From: Flavobacterium microcysteis
GTDB lineage: Bacteria > Bacteroidota > Bacteroidia > Flavobacteriales > Flavobacteriaceae
Assembly (NCBI RefSeq): GCF_006385255.1
Contig: NZ_VFJE01000056.1
Location: 62,001-126,000, forward strand
Direction: 5' to 3'
DNA length: 64,000 bases
Numbering within the stretch: position 1 is the first letter of the stretch; every line of letters begins with the position of its first letter. Below the pieces are notes generated by a model. It was not told the origin of the DNA. It saw only the letters and a list, made by a program, of their open reading frames with translations, and did no database searches. The position numbers were made by a program, and so were the translations under genes. Of this stretch, positions 8,899-16,917 are shown piece after piece.

Positions 8899-8914
8899 TT
8901 ACGGTTTTCCGTAA
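8899..8914. promoter_or_regulatory. Palindrome TTACGG(N4)CCGTAA next to a hypothetical gene, candidate operator
   Basis: A perfect 6-bp inverted repeat with a 4-nt AT spacer ends 5 bp from the start codon at 8894. Just beyond it, a 12-bp unit (GTTTTTTTAAGC) occurs twice in exact tandem (8919-8930, 8931-8942). The dyad would suit a LuxR-type dimer, and such a regulator is encoded next door (9010-9678). That link is inference. Confidence 0.45.
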
Positions 8915-8951
8915 AGCTGTTTTTTTAAGCGTTTTTTTAAGCGTTGGAAAT

Positions 8952-8977
8952 AAAAAAAACCGACAAACTTGTCGGTT
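8952..8977 (-). terminator. Terminator of the response regulator/kinase operon
   Basis: AACCGAC (8958-8964) pairs with GTCGGTT (8971-8977). Read on the minus strand, the hairpin is followed by a run of T (complement of 8952-8959). It lies 32 bp after the stop at 9010. Confidence 0.85.
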
Positions 8978-9009
8978 AGGAAATAATAGGTTTGGGGCAA
9001 TAAGGGAAA

Positions 9010-9678
9010 TTATATAAGACCTAAGTCTTTAGCGTTGCTGATAAGATGGATGGTGTTTTTTGCCTTAAAATAAAGCTTTAGCTTGTTTATTCTCTTCTCA
9101 ATGCTGCTGTTGCTGGAAGGAACATTGCCTTGTTTTTTGAACTTGGCGCCTATTTCATCTTGGGTCAGTCCTATAGATAGGTATTTGATAAGCTTTAGGT
9201 CGTATTCTTCAATTTCAATAATGTTATTCGCCTGGAATATATTGGAAAGCGGAGCAGGCACATAATTTTCAGTATCTCCGGCAAGTGCGATTACCGCTTT
9301 TTCAAGTTCTTTTGAACCTTCTCTACCTTTAGACACATAACCATTTATGCCACATTCTTCAAACAATGCCTTTATTTTATAGGAACGGTCTTCTATAGAA
9401 TAGGCTATTACCTTTATTTCTGGCTGAGTTTCTTTGACGCTTTTGATAAGGTCTTCGCCAGATTCCAGTACGGTATCACGATGATCCTGCTTAAAAGAAA
9501 GGTCGGTGATAAGCAAATCATAAGGCTCGCCATCTAGTAGTGCTTTTTTTACCTTTAAATAGGCTTCATCGCAATATTTTGCCTGATGAATTTCTGCATG
9601 AGTTAGCTGGTCAAGCTGGGAAATTACAGCAGCGTGGATGCTGTCAATGTCTTCTGCAGCTAAAATTTTTCTAAACAT
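9010..9678 (-). CDS. Response regulator, receiver plus LuxR-type helix-turn-helix
   Basis: The 222-aa protein has an N-terminal receiver (acidic Glu9/Asp10, phospho-acceptor Asp59 in LLITDLSF, Ser94, Lys117 in GYVSKGREG). A C-terminal HTH of about 60 residues contains LIKYLSIGLTQDEIG and then a recognition-helix region rich in Ser. It follows the TPR histidine kinase by 17 bases, so the two are almost certainly a cognate pair. The dyad at 8899-8914 is a possible target. Confidence 0.9.
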   Translation of the reverse strand: MFRKILAAEDIDSIHAAVISQLDQLTHAEIHQAKYCDEAYLKVKKALLDGEPYDLLITDLSFKQDHRDTVLESGEDLIKSVKETQPEIKVIAYSIEDRSYKIKALFEECGINGYVSKGREGSKELEKAVIALAGDTENYVPAPLSNIFQANNIIEIEEYDLKLIKYLSIGLTQDEIGAKFKKQGNVPSSNSSIEKRINKLKLYFKAKNTIHLISNAKDLGLI

Positions 9679-9695
9679 GGTTGGTGTATTAAATT

Positions 9696-11636
9696 TTAAA
9701 CAGGATAACCAAAAGAAAGCTTTACTCCTCTGTTTGTCTGTATGTCAAAAATAAGGGTTCCCCGAATGCTTTTTATACGGTTTTCCACATTTTGAAGACC
9801 GTTTTTTAAAATAGTTTTTCCAAAGGGCATTCCAATTCCGTTATCCGAATATTGGATCTGAATTTTCTTGTCTACAGTCGAAAAATCAATCACGGCTAAT
9901 GTGGCTTGGCTGTGTTTTTTCATGTTGACCATTAATTCTTGGAGTACCCTATAGGTTACTAGCTTTTTATTTTCATCTACCTTTATCCAGTCCACTGTAT
10001 CGATATCTTTTATTAATACGTTAAGCGACTGGTTTTGGTATTCTGAAAGCATTATTTTTAACTGATTTGGGAAATTTTCACCCAATTCGATAGGACTGTT
10101 TTCTCTTGAGATATCCCTGGTTCTTAAATAGACGCTGTCTAACGAATGAATAAGGGCTTCTTTTTTTTCTGGTTTATCTAAATTCTGGGTAGAGGCAAAT
10201 GTCATGGCATTATATACGTCATTTGCCAATTCATCATGTACTTTTTTAGCAATCCGGGTTTCAGTATTGTAGGCTTCCTGGAATTTTTCTTTTTCATGCC
10301 TTGATTTTAATAGCCTGTAGAAAAGTGTTCCTACAAGTACAAGGAAAGATATCGTTAGCAATAAAAGTTCATTCCGGCGTTTTGCTTTTTCTGCCTTTAA
10401 CTTGTTTTCTGCATTTTCTGCCTGATATTTTAGTGATTCTTCCTCTACCTGTTTTGAGTCATAACGGATTTTTGCAAACTGGTTTTTGGCTTTTTGGCGG
10501 ACAATCCTGATGCTGTCATTGAGAGTCGTATATTCTGAAAACAGTTTGTCAGATTCTTGCTTGGAAGCCGATGTTTTTGAAAGAAACTTGATTGCGTCTA
10601 GCTTGTCATCCGTGTTTTTTAGTTTGTTGGCCAAACTGTAGGCTTTTTCTGCATATTTCCTTGCCAATTGTGGATTTTCACGAAGATAATATTCAGAAAG
10701 GTGTAAACAACTTGCCATTGATCCGAATTCGTCTTTGATAGAATCTTTTAAATGCAATGCCTGCAACATATATTGGCTGCCTCTTTTGTCACCGGACAAG
10801 AAATAAGAATATCCCAGATTGTCTATGGCTTTCGCTTTGAATTCAAGATCCGTATCGGAGCTTTTTTTAGCCACCAGTTTCGTCAGTATTTTTATAGCTT
10901 TTCCATACTCTTTCTGATCCATATAGATAAGAGCTATGTTGTTCATCACTACATCTTTAGAAAGTGAGTCTTTTGCGGTATCATAGGCTTTTCTGTAATA
11001 CTTTAAAGCATTTTCATAATTAAAAAGCTGTTTGTAGGATACGCCCAGATAATTATAAACGGCCACAAGATAAGATTCCTCTCCAGAGTTTTTTAGACAG
11101 GCCAATGCTGCGGTGGCTGTTGTTTCTGCTCCATAATAATCAGAAGAGATACGCTGCAGGTCAGTCATCATCAATAAGCTATATCCGGCACGCATGCTGT
11201 CATTTGCTTTTAAATATTCTGTTTTAGAACGGTCATAATAAGCAAAGCTGCTATCAATATTTATAGGTAAGAAATAAGAAGCACTGAGATAATAATATCC
11301 TCCAAGAGGAGCTTCGTTTTTGATTTTAAGTGCCAGTGTTTTTAGCTTGCTGAGGTAATATCTCGAGCTGTCAGAATTATATTGAAGATCTTGTTCTATT
11401 TTATTATACAGACCTTTATAGAGCAACGAATCATTGTTGGATTCAATACCAATTCTATACGCTTTATTACTGAAATCTCTTTGTCTTTCTCTTGAAAATT
11501 TACTGTCATAAGAAAGCTGCATATAATGCTCAAGACTGTCTGCTGCGGCACTCTCTTTCTTTACCGGCATGTTTTCTCGACATGAAACGAATATCAATGT
11601 GATGAAAAAAAGCAAAATCGGGGAGTAATGCTTCAT
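9696..11636 (-). CDS. TPR-containing sensor histidine kinase, lipoprotein-type signal
   Basis: The 646-aa protein starts with a signal ending in VSCREN, which looks like a lipobox. Residues about 60-380 are predicted TPR helices (for example NYLGVSYKQLFNYENALKYY). A coiled region and a membrane segment follow near 417-437, then a HisKA_3-like dimerisation helix with His467 in VHDELAND and a C-terminal HATPase (VNMKKHS N-box, SDNGIGM G1). The TPR part should be periplasmic and sense protein or peptide ligands; the kinase part is cytoplasmic. It is co-transcribed with the downstream regulator. A signal-anchored lipid plus a transmembrane segment is unusual; the first segment may simply be a cleaved signal. 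Confidence 0.9.
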   Translation of the reverse strand: MKHYSPILLFFITLIFVSCRENMPVKKESAAADSLEHYMQLSYDSKFSRERQRDFSNKAYRIGIESNNDSLLYKGLYNKIEQDLQYNSDSSRYYLSKLKTLALKIKNEAPLGGYYYLSASYFLPINIDSSFAYYDRSKTEYLKANDSMRAGYSLLMMTDLQRISSDYYGAETTATAALACLKNSGEESYLVAVYNYLGVSYKQLFNYENALKYYRKAYDTAKDSLSKDVVMNNIALIYMDQKEYGKAIKILTKLVAKKSSDTDLEFKAKAIDNLGYSYFLSGDKRGSQYMLQALHLKDSIKDEFGSMASCLHLSEYYLRENPQLARKYAEKAYSLANKLKNTDDKLDAIKFLSKTSASKQESDKLFSEYTTLNDSIRIVRQKAKNQFAKIRYDSKQVEEESLKYQAENAENKLKAEKAKRRNELLLLTISFLVLVGTLFYRLLKSRHEKEKFQEAYNTETRIAKKVHDELANDVYNAMTFASTQNLDKPEKKEALIHSLDSVYLRTRDISRENSPIELGENFPNQLKIMLSEYQNQSLNVLIKDIDTVDWIKVDENKKLVTYRVLQELMVNMKKHSQATLAVIDFSTVDKKIQIQYSDNGIGMPFGKTILKNGLQNVENRIKSIRGTLIFDIQTNRGVKLSFGYPV

Positions 11637-11703
11637 AGAAGAATATTTCCCCGAAAATACTAAAACTGTTTTATAAAAACTTTTTTTATTGCTATTTTTT
11701 AGC

Positions 11704-11877
11704 TTAAGGCTTCACTGGCGGTGGTGGTGGTTTTGTGATTATAATAGCATTATTACCGCCGCTATCATCTGCTTGCAGGCTCGTTGTGTTAGCTTCATCT
11801 GTCGCATCATCTGCTGTGCAGGAGAAAAACAGAGTGCTAGAGGCTAGAATAGCCAGAGCTAGGATTAATTTTTTCAT
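11704..11877 (-). CDS. Small lipoprotein, 57 aa, with proline-rich tail
   Basis: The minus strand encodes 57 residues: a signal peptide with lipobox FFSC (Cys 20), an acidic Asp/Glu-rich stretch (TADDATDEAN), a Gly/Asn/Ile linker and a tail of five prolines before VKP. The N-terminus MKKLILALAI and the lipobox make it convincing despite its size. It is 67 bp upstream of the TPR kinase on the same strand, so it may be the kinase ligand, a surface sensor or simply the first gene of the operon. No function is known. Confidence 0.7.
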   Translation of the reverse strand: MKKLILALAILASSTLFFSCTADDATDEANTTSLQADDSGGNNAIIITKPPPPPVKP

Positions 11878-12206
11878 CTCTATTGAATTAAAAAGTTTGA
11901 CATAAGGGGATTGTTTTCGAGTGGTATTCGAAAAGCAGATTCCGTCTTTCTTAATGGGTGGTAGCCCTCTTTTTTGGGAAGTTCAGTGCGCCAAAACAGA
12001 AGTGAAGATCATACTTCCCGAATGGTCCTCCCATCCTGATTTAGCAACACTGAGGTAAAATCAGTTTTGTACATTTGTCCTAAATGCATGTTAGGACAGA
12101 ACTGATTTCTGAGGCAAAGTAAATGTGGTTTTTGCTGGTGATAGCAAGGGAATTCCGATGATTCCGATAATTCCGATCGATTCCAATTAATTCTGATTTA
12201 ATAACT
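11878..12206. other. Divergent intergenic region with a two-part hairpin and a short-period repeat
   Basis: No gene was found. At 12058-12108 a nested inverted repeat is present: AAATCAGTT/AACTGATTT outside and TGTCCTAA/TTAGGACA inside. At about 12150-12199 the unit ATTCCGAT(N) recurs three to four times and is loosely palindromic. GGGAAGT/ACTTCCC near 11978-12019 is another possible stem. The region should contain the promoters of the small lipoprotein (minus) and of the gene at 12207 (plus). Confidence 0.5.
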
Positions 12207-13097
12207 ATGAAAAATAATTTTGATGAATATAAAAAGGCCATCATAACCCGGTATGAAGAAGAAAAAATGGGGAAATTTTCTGATTTGCTTTTAGATCCAA
12301 CACCAGCAAATCTTAAAAGACTATGTCTGCTTATTAGTGAAGATGAAATGAGATTTTCAGATTTGGCAATCTTTCGCCATTTCTTTTCTTTCAAGTCTGA
12401 TGATGATATCGCAAGGTGGATTAAAAACTTTGACACAGAAAAATTTAAACCCTTAAGTACTTTCCTGAAATTAGGAACTAATCTCAAAGATTATAGAAGT
12501 GCGAACCTGATTGCAGTTTTAGTGGATTTTAAACAAAGGCCTTATACTAAATTTCTTGAAACCTACTGTTCGCTGGATATTGGAAATCCTAAAGTTGAAG
12601 ATGTCAATAAGGATATTCCAAACAGGAAACATTTTGCCGAGAGAATGGCAATATCAAAACCCGTTGAGGATAATTATCAATTGGTGGTTAAATCGCCTTT
12701 GTCAAAGAGATTAATGCTGACATTGGTTTTTTTTGCCGCAATTTTTTTTTTAGCTTTTGTTTTGAAAGATGTTTTTGATGACAAATGTATGATTTGGAAA
12801 GGGGATCATTATGAAAGAATAGATTGTGAAGATAGTCGTGCGTATGGTGAAAAGAGTTACGACAATATAATCGCCTTGAATAAAGATGTCCTCGAAAACT
12901 TCAGAAAGATAGAAGTGTGTGATACTACTACTTTTTTTATTAATGACAGGCCTATGGTCTGGTACATCAAACAAAACGGCAAATGTGAATTTTTTTCGTA
13001 CAATGGCGTACACCCAATTACGAGGAAACCATTAAAACCGATTACAAAACACATGGTAGAGAAACATATCATGAAGGTTCACAGTAAAAAAAAATAA
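12207..13097 (+). CDS. Hypothetical single-span membrane protein, 296 aa
   Basis: I do not recognise the family. Residues 1-165 are soluble and mostly helical, with charged stretches and no signal peptide. One strong hydrophobic segment lies at about 168-188 (LMLTLVFFAAIFFLAF). The C-terminal 105 residues carry four Cys (DKCMIW, DCED, VCDT, GKCEFF), which suggests disulfides in the periplasm. The topology is that of an anti-sigma or membrane signalling protein, N-terminus in, but no regulator is adjacent. It is monocistronic, with a short-period repeat just upstream. Confidence 0.65.
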   Translation: MKNNFDEYKKAIITRYEEEKMGKFSDLLLDPTPANLKRLCLLISEDEMRFSDLAIFRHFFSFKSDDDIARWIKNFDTEKFKPLSTFLKLGTNLKDYRSANLIAVLVDFKQRPYTKFLETYCSLDIGNPKVEDVNKDIPNRKHFAERMAISKPVEDNYQLVVKSPLSKRLMLTLVFFAAIFFLAFVLKDVFDDKCMIWKGDHYERIDCEDSRAYGEKSYDNIIALNKDVLENFRKIEVCDTTTFFINDRPMVWYIKQNGKCEFFSYNGVHPITRKPLKPITKHMVEKHIMKVHSKKK

Positions 13098-13265
13098 TCT
13101 GAAGATAAAAGCGATTTTGCATTCTTTGAACATTTTTATCCGATGTCTTTAACCTGCTATAGAGCTTAAGATAGTTGTGTGAAATCGTTTTTTAGCAGGA
13201 AGTTCTCCGTTTTGACTAAAATCGTTGTGATTAACAAATATAAGAAGCTGAAAAAAGTACTTATT

Positions 13266-13387
13266 TGTTACTCATGACCCTACTTTTCTCGTTTTTTTAT
13301 TACTCATTATTGCATAATAATTGTTTTTAATATTTTGATAAACAGTTTCTTAAATATTTTTTTTAGTAGTGAGTATATGTGAGTAGG
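13266..13387. repeat. Repeat-like element, copy A (GTGAGTA/ATGTGAGTAG)
   Basis: The right end (13369-13387) reads GTGAGTATATGTGAGTAGG followed by a T-tract. The left end has TACTCATGACCCTAC and a second TACTCAT. The layout and the right end match copy B at 15637-15737: TGAGTA(N)ATGTGAGTAG, two bases, then ATTTTTTT. The two copies flank the TPR/HTH regulator gene. Confidence 0.55.
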
Positions 13388-13556
13388 TATTTTTTTTTAT
13401 AATTTAAATTTCCGCCTTTTATTTGTCCTATCGCTTTACAAGAGAGTTGCAATACTCTTATACATTACTATTCTCCAAGATCCCAAATCTGCTACAAGAA
13501 TAATCTGAAAATTCTATAAGTTTTTACTGGTCAAAAAATTTTGATATAAGATTTCG

Positions 13557-13770
13557 TTCTATGGTCAAACATAGAATTTGTAAAAATTGTTATGAATAAA
13601 GAAATGTCTTGATTTATCAAGGCGAAAATAAATTACCAAATAAAGTGACATAGCTTTAACATTGATTGGTGGTAGGTCAATGCGGTAATTTTTGAGAGGA
13701 GGGTGACCCATAAGTGTTATTTTAGGGGAAAATATGTTCTTGGTTTTATGTCGCCCTCCTTATTTTTATT
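13557..13770 (+). ncRNA. Candidate structured RNA or leader in a 1-kb gene-free region
   Basis: The 990-bp spacer 13098-14087 has no convincing gene, but hairpins are packed here. They are TTCTATG/CATAGAA (13557-13576), CTTGA/TCAAG (13608-13621), an outer AAATTACC/GGTAATTT stem (13630-13637 with 13684-13691) enclosing CATTGA/TCAATG (13660-13682), and an 11-bp stem AGGAGGGTGAC/GTCGCCCTCCT with one G-U pair (13697-13707, 13750-13760) followed by a T-rich stretch. Nested and serial stems ending in a terminator-like hairpin suggest an RNA. Strand and function are inferred. Confidence 0.4.
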
Positions 13771-14087
13771 TCTACAATCTCTTCCCTTTTTCCAATTCTA
13801 CGCTGCCTTAAGGCTTTTTAAATTCACTATTTTTAGAAGAATATTTGCTGTTAAAATTATTTTTTATTTCAAAAAAACTCTTTTTTTTGAATATATTGTA
13901 GTTTTAATTGTCGTATGGTGTAGTTTTTCTTTCAAAACTACTTAAAGGTCAAATATTTATCAATTATTTGATTGTTTTGTTGTGAAAATGCATTTTTTAC
14001 GATATAATAAATATTTAGTTATTTTGCCTGCCCTCAAATATGGATTGATTAAAAACTAAAATTTAGTATAAGTGCCTTTCTATATTT

Positions 14088-15554
14088 ATGAAAAAGACTA
14101 ACTATCTTCTACTTTTCATTTTTTTCCTGTTGTTTGGCAAAAGTTTTGGCCAGAGCTTTAATCGGGCTCAGATTGATAGCCTTCTACTGGTTGCTGAACA
14201 GCTTGAGATTAAGGATGCTCCCTATGGAGTAACATTGAGTTTGAAAGCATATGACGACTCGAAAAAAATAGGCTACAAAAAAGGGATGGCACAAGGACTG
14301 CTTATTGCAAGCAGAAAACAGCACGAACTAACGAAGTACGAAGATGTACTTAAAAACGCTACAGCTGCCGAAAAACTGGCAGTTGAAATTTCTGACGCCA
14401 AATTAATTTCCGATGCACTCCGCCTAAAAGGAATTGGTTATACTGGATCAGGCGATTATGAGAAAGGATTAGCGCAATTCCGACAGTCGCTACGTTTTGC
14501 CCAAACTCTTACAGACAAAGAAGTCAAAAGTTCTAGGCTAGGTGTGCTGTATAATGATATTGCTTTTAATCTGGATGAAAGTGGAGGAAAAGCAGATTCA
14601 GTGGCTTTTTACTATAGAAAAGGGTATCAGGAGTTTGAGAAAATGGTACTCAACAATCCGTTGAGAAATAAGACACTTTCTTTGGCCTGTTCCAATGTAG
14701 GTTCCAGTTTTTTAAGAGCAAAGGAATTGGATTCAGCAGAATTTTATCTTGACAGGGCGTTACAATTGGCAAATTCAGTCAATCATGAGGCTGTAAAGGC
14801 GAATACGTTGAGTGATTTAGGTAATCTTAACTACTTAAGAAAAAAATACAAGCAATCTATCGGTTATTTCGAAAAAGGCATTAGTGTCGCCAAAGCTATA
14901 AATGAGACTTATGCTCTTAAATCGCTATACTTGGGAATATCAAAATCTTATGAAGCAATCCGGGATAGTAAAAATGCTGAGAATTATCTCTTGCTTTATA
15001 ATAAGCTAAACGATAGCGTTAAAAAGAGTCAAAAAGAAACTATTCCAATGCAAACTGCTTCAATAGAAGACAGCGAACTTGTTTCAGATGCCGATAGAAG
15101 TTCAAACCGATCCATTGTTTTTTCTGCAATATTCGTCCTGTTACTAATGGTGATATTAATTCATATTTACAGAAAGTTTCAGAAAGAAAAAGCTAATAAT
15201 GCGCGATTGCAAGCAGAAGTCGAAGATACCATTACGATGTTTACCTTATTACAAAAGGATGAAGCACACCTCAAAAAGATACTTCATCTGGCAAGCACTA
15301 ATGATCCGTCCTTTTTAATGTTATTCAAAGAAACGTATCCGGACTTTTATAAAAAGCTAAATAAAATTAATCCAGGACTTATCGCTGGAGAACAAAAGTT
15401 ATGTGCTTTCCTGAAGCTTGATTTTTCTACAAAAGAAATTGCCCAATACACCAATTCTTCTATTAGGGCAGTCGAAGCTAAGAAATACAGATTGCGTAAG
15501 AAACTTTCCATTGGTTCGGACGAAGACATCAATGTCTGGATGATGAATTTATAG
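14088..15554 (+). CDS. TPR-repeat transmembrane transcriptional regulator with C-terminal HTH
   Basis: The 488-aa protein has a signal peptide (cut near FGQS), TPR repeats over about residues 30-310 (including GDYEKGLAQFRQSLRFA and KYKQSIGYFEKGISVA), one membrane segment at about 344-364, a coiled coil, and a C-terminal LuxR-like HTH (FSTKEIAQYTNSSIRAVEAKKYRLRKKL, shown here only as a location near 443-470). The TPR part would be periplasmic and the HTH cytoplasmic, so it may regulate genes from the membrane. It is flanked by the two repeat-like elements, which may be its sites. Confidence 0.85.
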   Translation: MKKTNYLLLFIFFLLFGKSFGQSFNRAQIDSLLLVAEQLEIKDAPYGVTLSLKAYDDSKKIGYKKGMAQGLLIASRKQHELTKYEDVLKNATAAEKLAVEISDAKLISDALRLKGIGYTGSGDYEKGLAQFRQSLRFAQTLTDKEVKSSRLGVLYNDIAFNLDESGGKADSVAFYYRKGYQEFEKMVLNNPLRNKTLSLACSNVGSSFLRAKELDSAEFYLDRALQLANSVNHEAVKANTLSDLGNLNYLRKKYKQSIGYFEKGISVAKAINETYALKSLYLGISKSYEAIRDSKNAENYLLLYNKLNDSVKKSQKETIPMQTASIEDSELVSDADRSSNRSIVFSAIFVLLLMVILIHIYRKFQKEKANNARLQAEVEDTITMFTLLQKDEAHLKKILHLASTNDPSFLMLFKETYPDFYKKLNKINPGLIAGEQKLCAFLKLDFSTKEIAQYTNSSIRAVEAKKYRLRKKLSIGSDEDINVWMMNL

Positions 15555-15636
15555 GCTTTTTCTGTTAAATCTTTTTAAATAAGTAGTACTTTTCTTAAGT
15601 GGAGATTACGCATTTTTGTGTGTAAACTATTTGATT

Positions 15637-15737
15637 CCTACTCACATCCTTTTATTTCTCTTTTTTTGTTTTAGTGTTATTTTATTGGTATTCAGTATCT
15701 AATAAAAATATTTTGCTATGAGTAGATGTGAGTAGCC
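15637..15737. repeat. Repeat-like element, copy B, with 11-bp perfect inverted ends
   Basis: CTACTCACATC (15638-15648) and GATGTGAGTAG (15725-15735) are exact reverse complements 76 bp apart around an AT-rich centre. The right end matches copy A (13369-13387). It ends about 70 bp before aqpZ. It could be a pair of operator half-regions or a small non-autonomous inverted-repeat element; no target duplication is evident. Confidence 0.55.
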
Positions 15738-15807
15738 ATTTTTTTGCGGGAATATAAAGGCTGTATTTTCTTTGTTGCAAATCTTAAAAACAACAATTGA
15801 ATAGCAG

Positions 15808-16506
15808 ATGACAAGAAAAGTAATAGCAGAATTTATTGGCACATTTTGGTTGGTTCTTGGAGGATGTGGAAGCACAGTACTGGCAGCATCGATTCCGGAT
15901 TTAGGTATCGGATATATAGGAGTTTCCTTAGCGTTTGGACTTACGGTTCTTACAATGGCCTATACGATTGGAAATATTTCAGGATGTCATTTGAATCCGG
16001 CAGTAACTATCGGATTATGGATTGCCGGAAGAACTAAAAAAAGGGAAGTACTTCCTTATATTATTGCACAGGTTTTAGGAGGGATTTTTGGAGCCATGAT
16101 ACTTTATCTCATTGCAAGCGGACAGCCTCATTTTGATTTGGGTAATTTTGCGGCAAACGGATATGGAGAACATTCGCCAGGCGAATATGATATTTTTTCA
16201 GTGCTTACGACCGAAGTTGTCATGACTTTTATTTTTGTTTTAATTATTCTTGGAGCGACACATAGTTCAGCGCCAAAAGGGTTGGCCGGGATTTCGATAG
16301 GCTTAGGGCTTACTTTGATTCACTTGATGAGCATTCCAGTATCCAATACATCAGTAAATCCGGCAAGAAGTACCAGTCAGGCCGTGTTTGTTGGAGGTTG
16401 GGCATTGGAACAGTTGTGGATGTTTTGGATTGCCCCTATAGCTGGAGCTATTCTGGCAGGAATTTTTTACGAATATTTGTCCTCTGAAATAGAGCAGCCA
16501 GAATAA
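15808..16506 (+). CDS. aqpZ: Aquaporin Z, water channel
   Basis: The 232-aa six-helix MIP-family protein has both NPA boxes: Asn63-Pro64-Ala65 (HLNPAVT) and Asn184-Pro185-Ala186 (VNPARS). The selectivity-filter residues Phe43, His172, Thr181 and Arg187 match the narrow water-selective aquaporin Z type rather than glycerol facilitators. It acts in the inner membrane in osmotic balance. It is monocistronic, about 70 bp after repeat-like copy B. Confidence 0.95.
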   Translation: MTRKVIAEFIGTFWLVLGGCGSTVLAASIPDLGIGYIGVSLAFGLTVLTMAYTIGNISGCHLNPAVTIGLWIAGRTKKREVLPYIIAQVLGGIFGAMILYLIASGQPHFDLGNFAANGYGEHSPGEYDIFSVLTTEVVMTFIFVLIILGATHSSAPKGLAGISIGLGLTLIHLMSIPVSNTSVNPARSTSQAVFVGGWALEQLWMFWIAPIAGAILAGIFYEYLSSEIEQPE

Positions 16507-16678
16507 GGAAGGTAAAAGTTTGAAAAAATAAAAGCTTTTTTTGTGTATTTGCTAATTTTTGACGGGATTATATAACATTTAACCGATTTGATAAGGCTAT
16601 TTTTGCAGATGTGTAATAGGTTATTTTTATTTGTCAAAATATTTTGCCAAAAAGATTTTTTATTTACTTTTACAGCCT

Positions 16679-16897
16679 ATGAAGATTGTCCCAAATACAA
16701 TTATAAATATTGCGGTTGTTTTGTTTTCTGTAACAAATTGTTTCGCTGATAACGAACCGCCGCCACCGCCGCCCACAGGCCCAACACCAATTGGTCTTCC
16801 TATCGATAATGGGATACTTGTTTTGTTGATTATAGGGCTGGCTTTTGCTTTTTTACGATTTAAGATGTCAAATACACATAAAAAAACTCCGATGTAA
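16679..16897 (+). CDS. Small exported protein with proline stretch and C-terminal sorting-like tail
   Basis: From ATG 16679 the protein has 72 aa (a longer frame from a TTG at 16631 spoils the signal peptide). It has an N-terminal signal (to NCFAD), then six prolines, then GLPIDNG, a hydrophobic stretch (ILVLLIIGLAFAFL) and a basic tail (RFK). This signal-Pro-GLPID-hydrophobic-basic plan resembles the PID-CTERM type of C-terminal sorting tail in Bacteroidota, probably processed by an exosortase-like enzyme; that family assignment is from memory and moderate. It converges on ribE, and the shared terminator overlaps its stop codon. Confidence 0.65.
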   Translation: MKIVPNTIINIAVVLFSVTNCFADNEPPPPPPTGPTPIGLPIDNGILVLLIIGLAFAFLRFKMSNTHKKTPM

Positions 16898-16917
16898 GTC
16901 GGAGTTTTTGTTTTTTT
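16881..16917. terminator. Bidirectional terminator between the small protein gene and ribE
   Basis: ACTCCGA (16886-16892) pairs with TCGGAGT (16899-16905), with an A-run to the left and T-runs to the right. The stop codon of the plus-strand gene lies in the loop. Confidence 0.85.

Noticed and set aside
13703..13945. 80-codon plus-strand frame in the 1-kb spacer
   Set aside because: Phe-rich, low-complexity AT-driven translation; it starts inside the 11-bp hairpin stem and has no promoter or known family.
15637..15737. Insertion sequence
   Set aside because: Terminal inverted repeats are present but there is no transposase and no clear target duplication, so only a repeat-like element is claimed.
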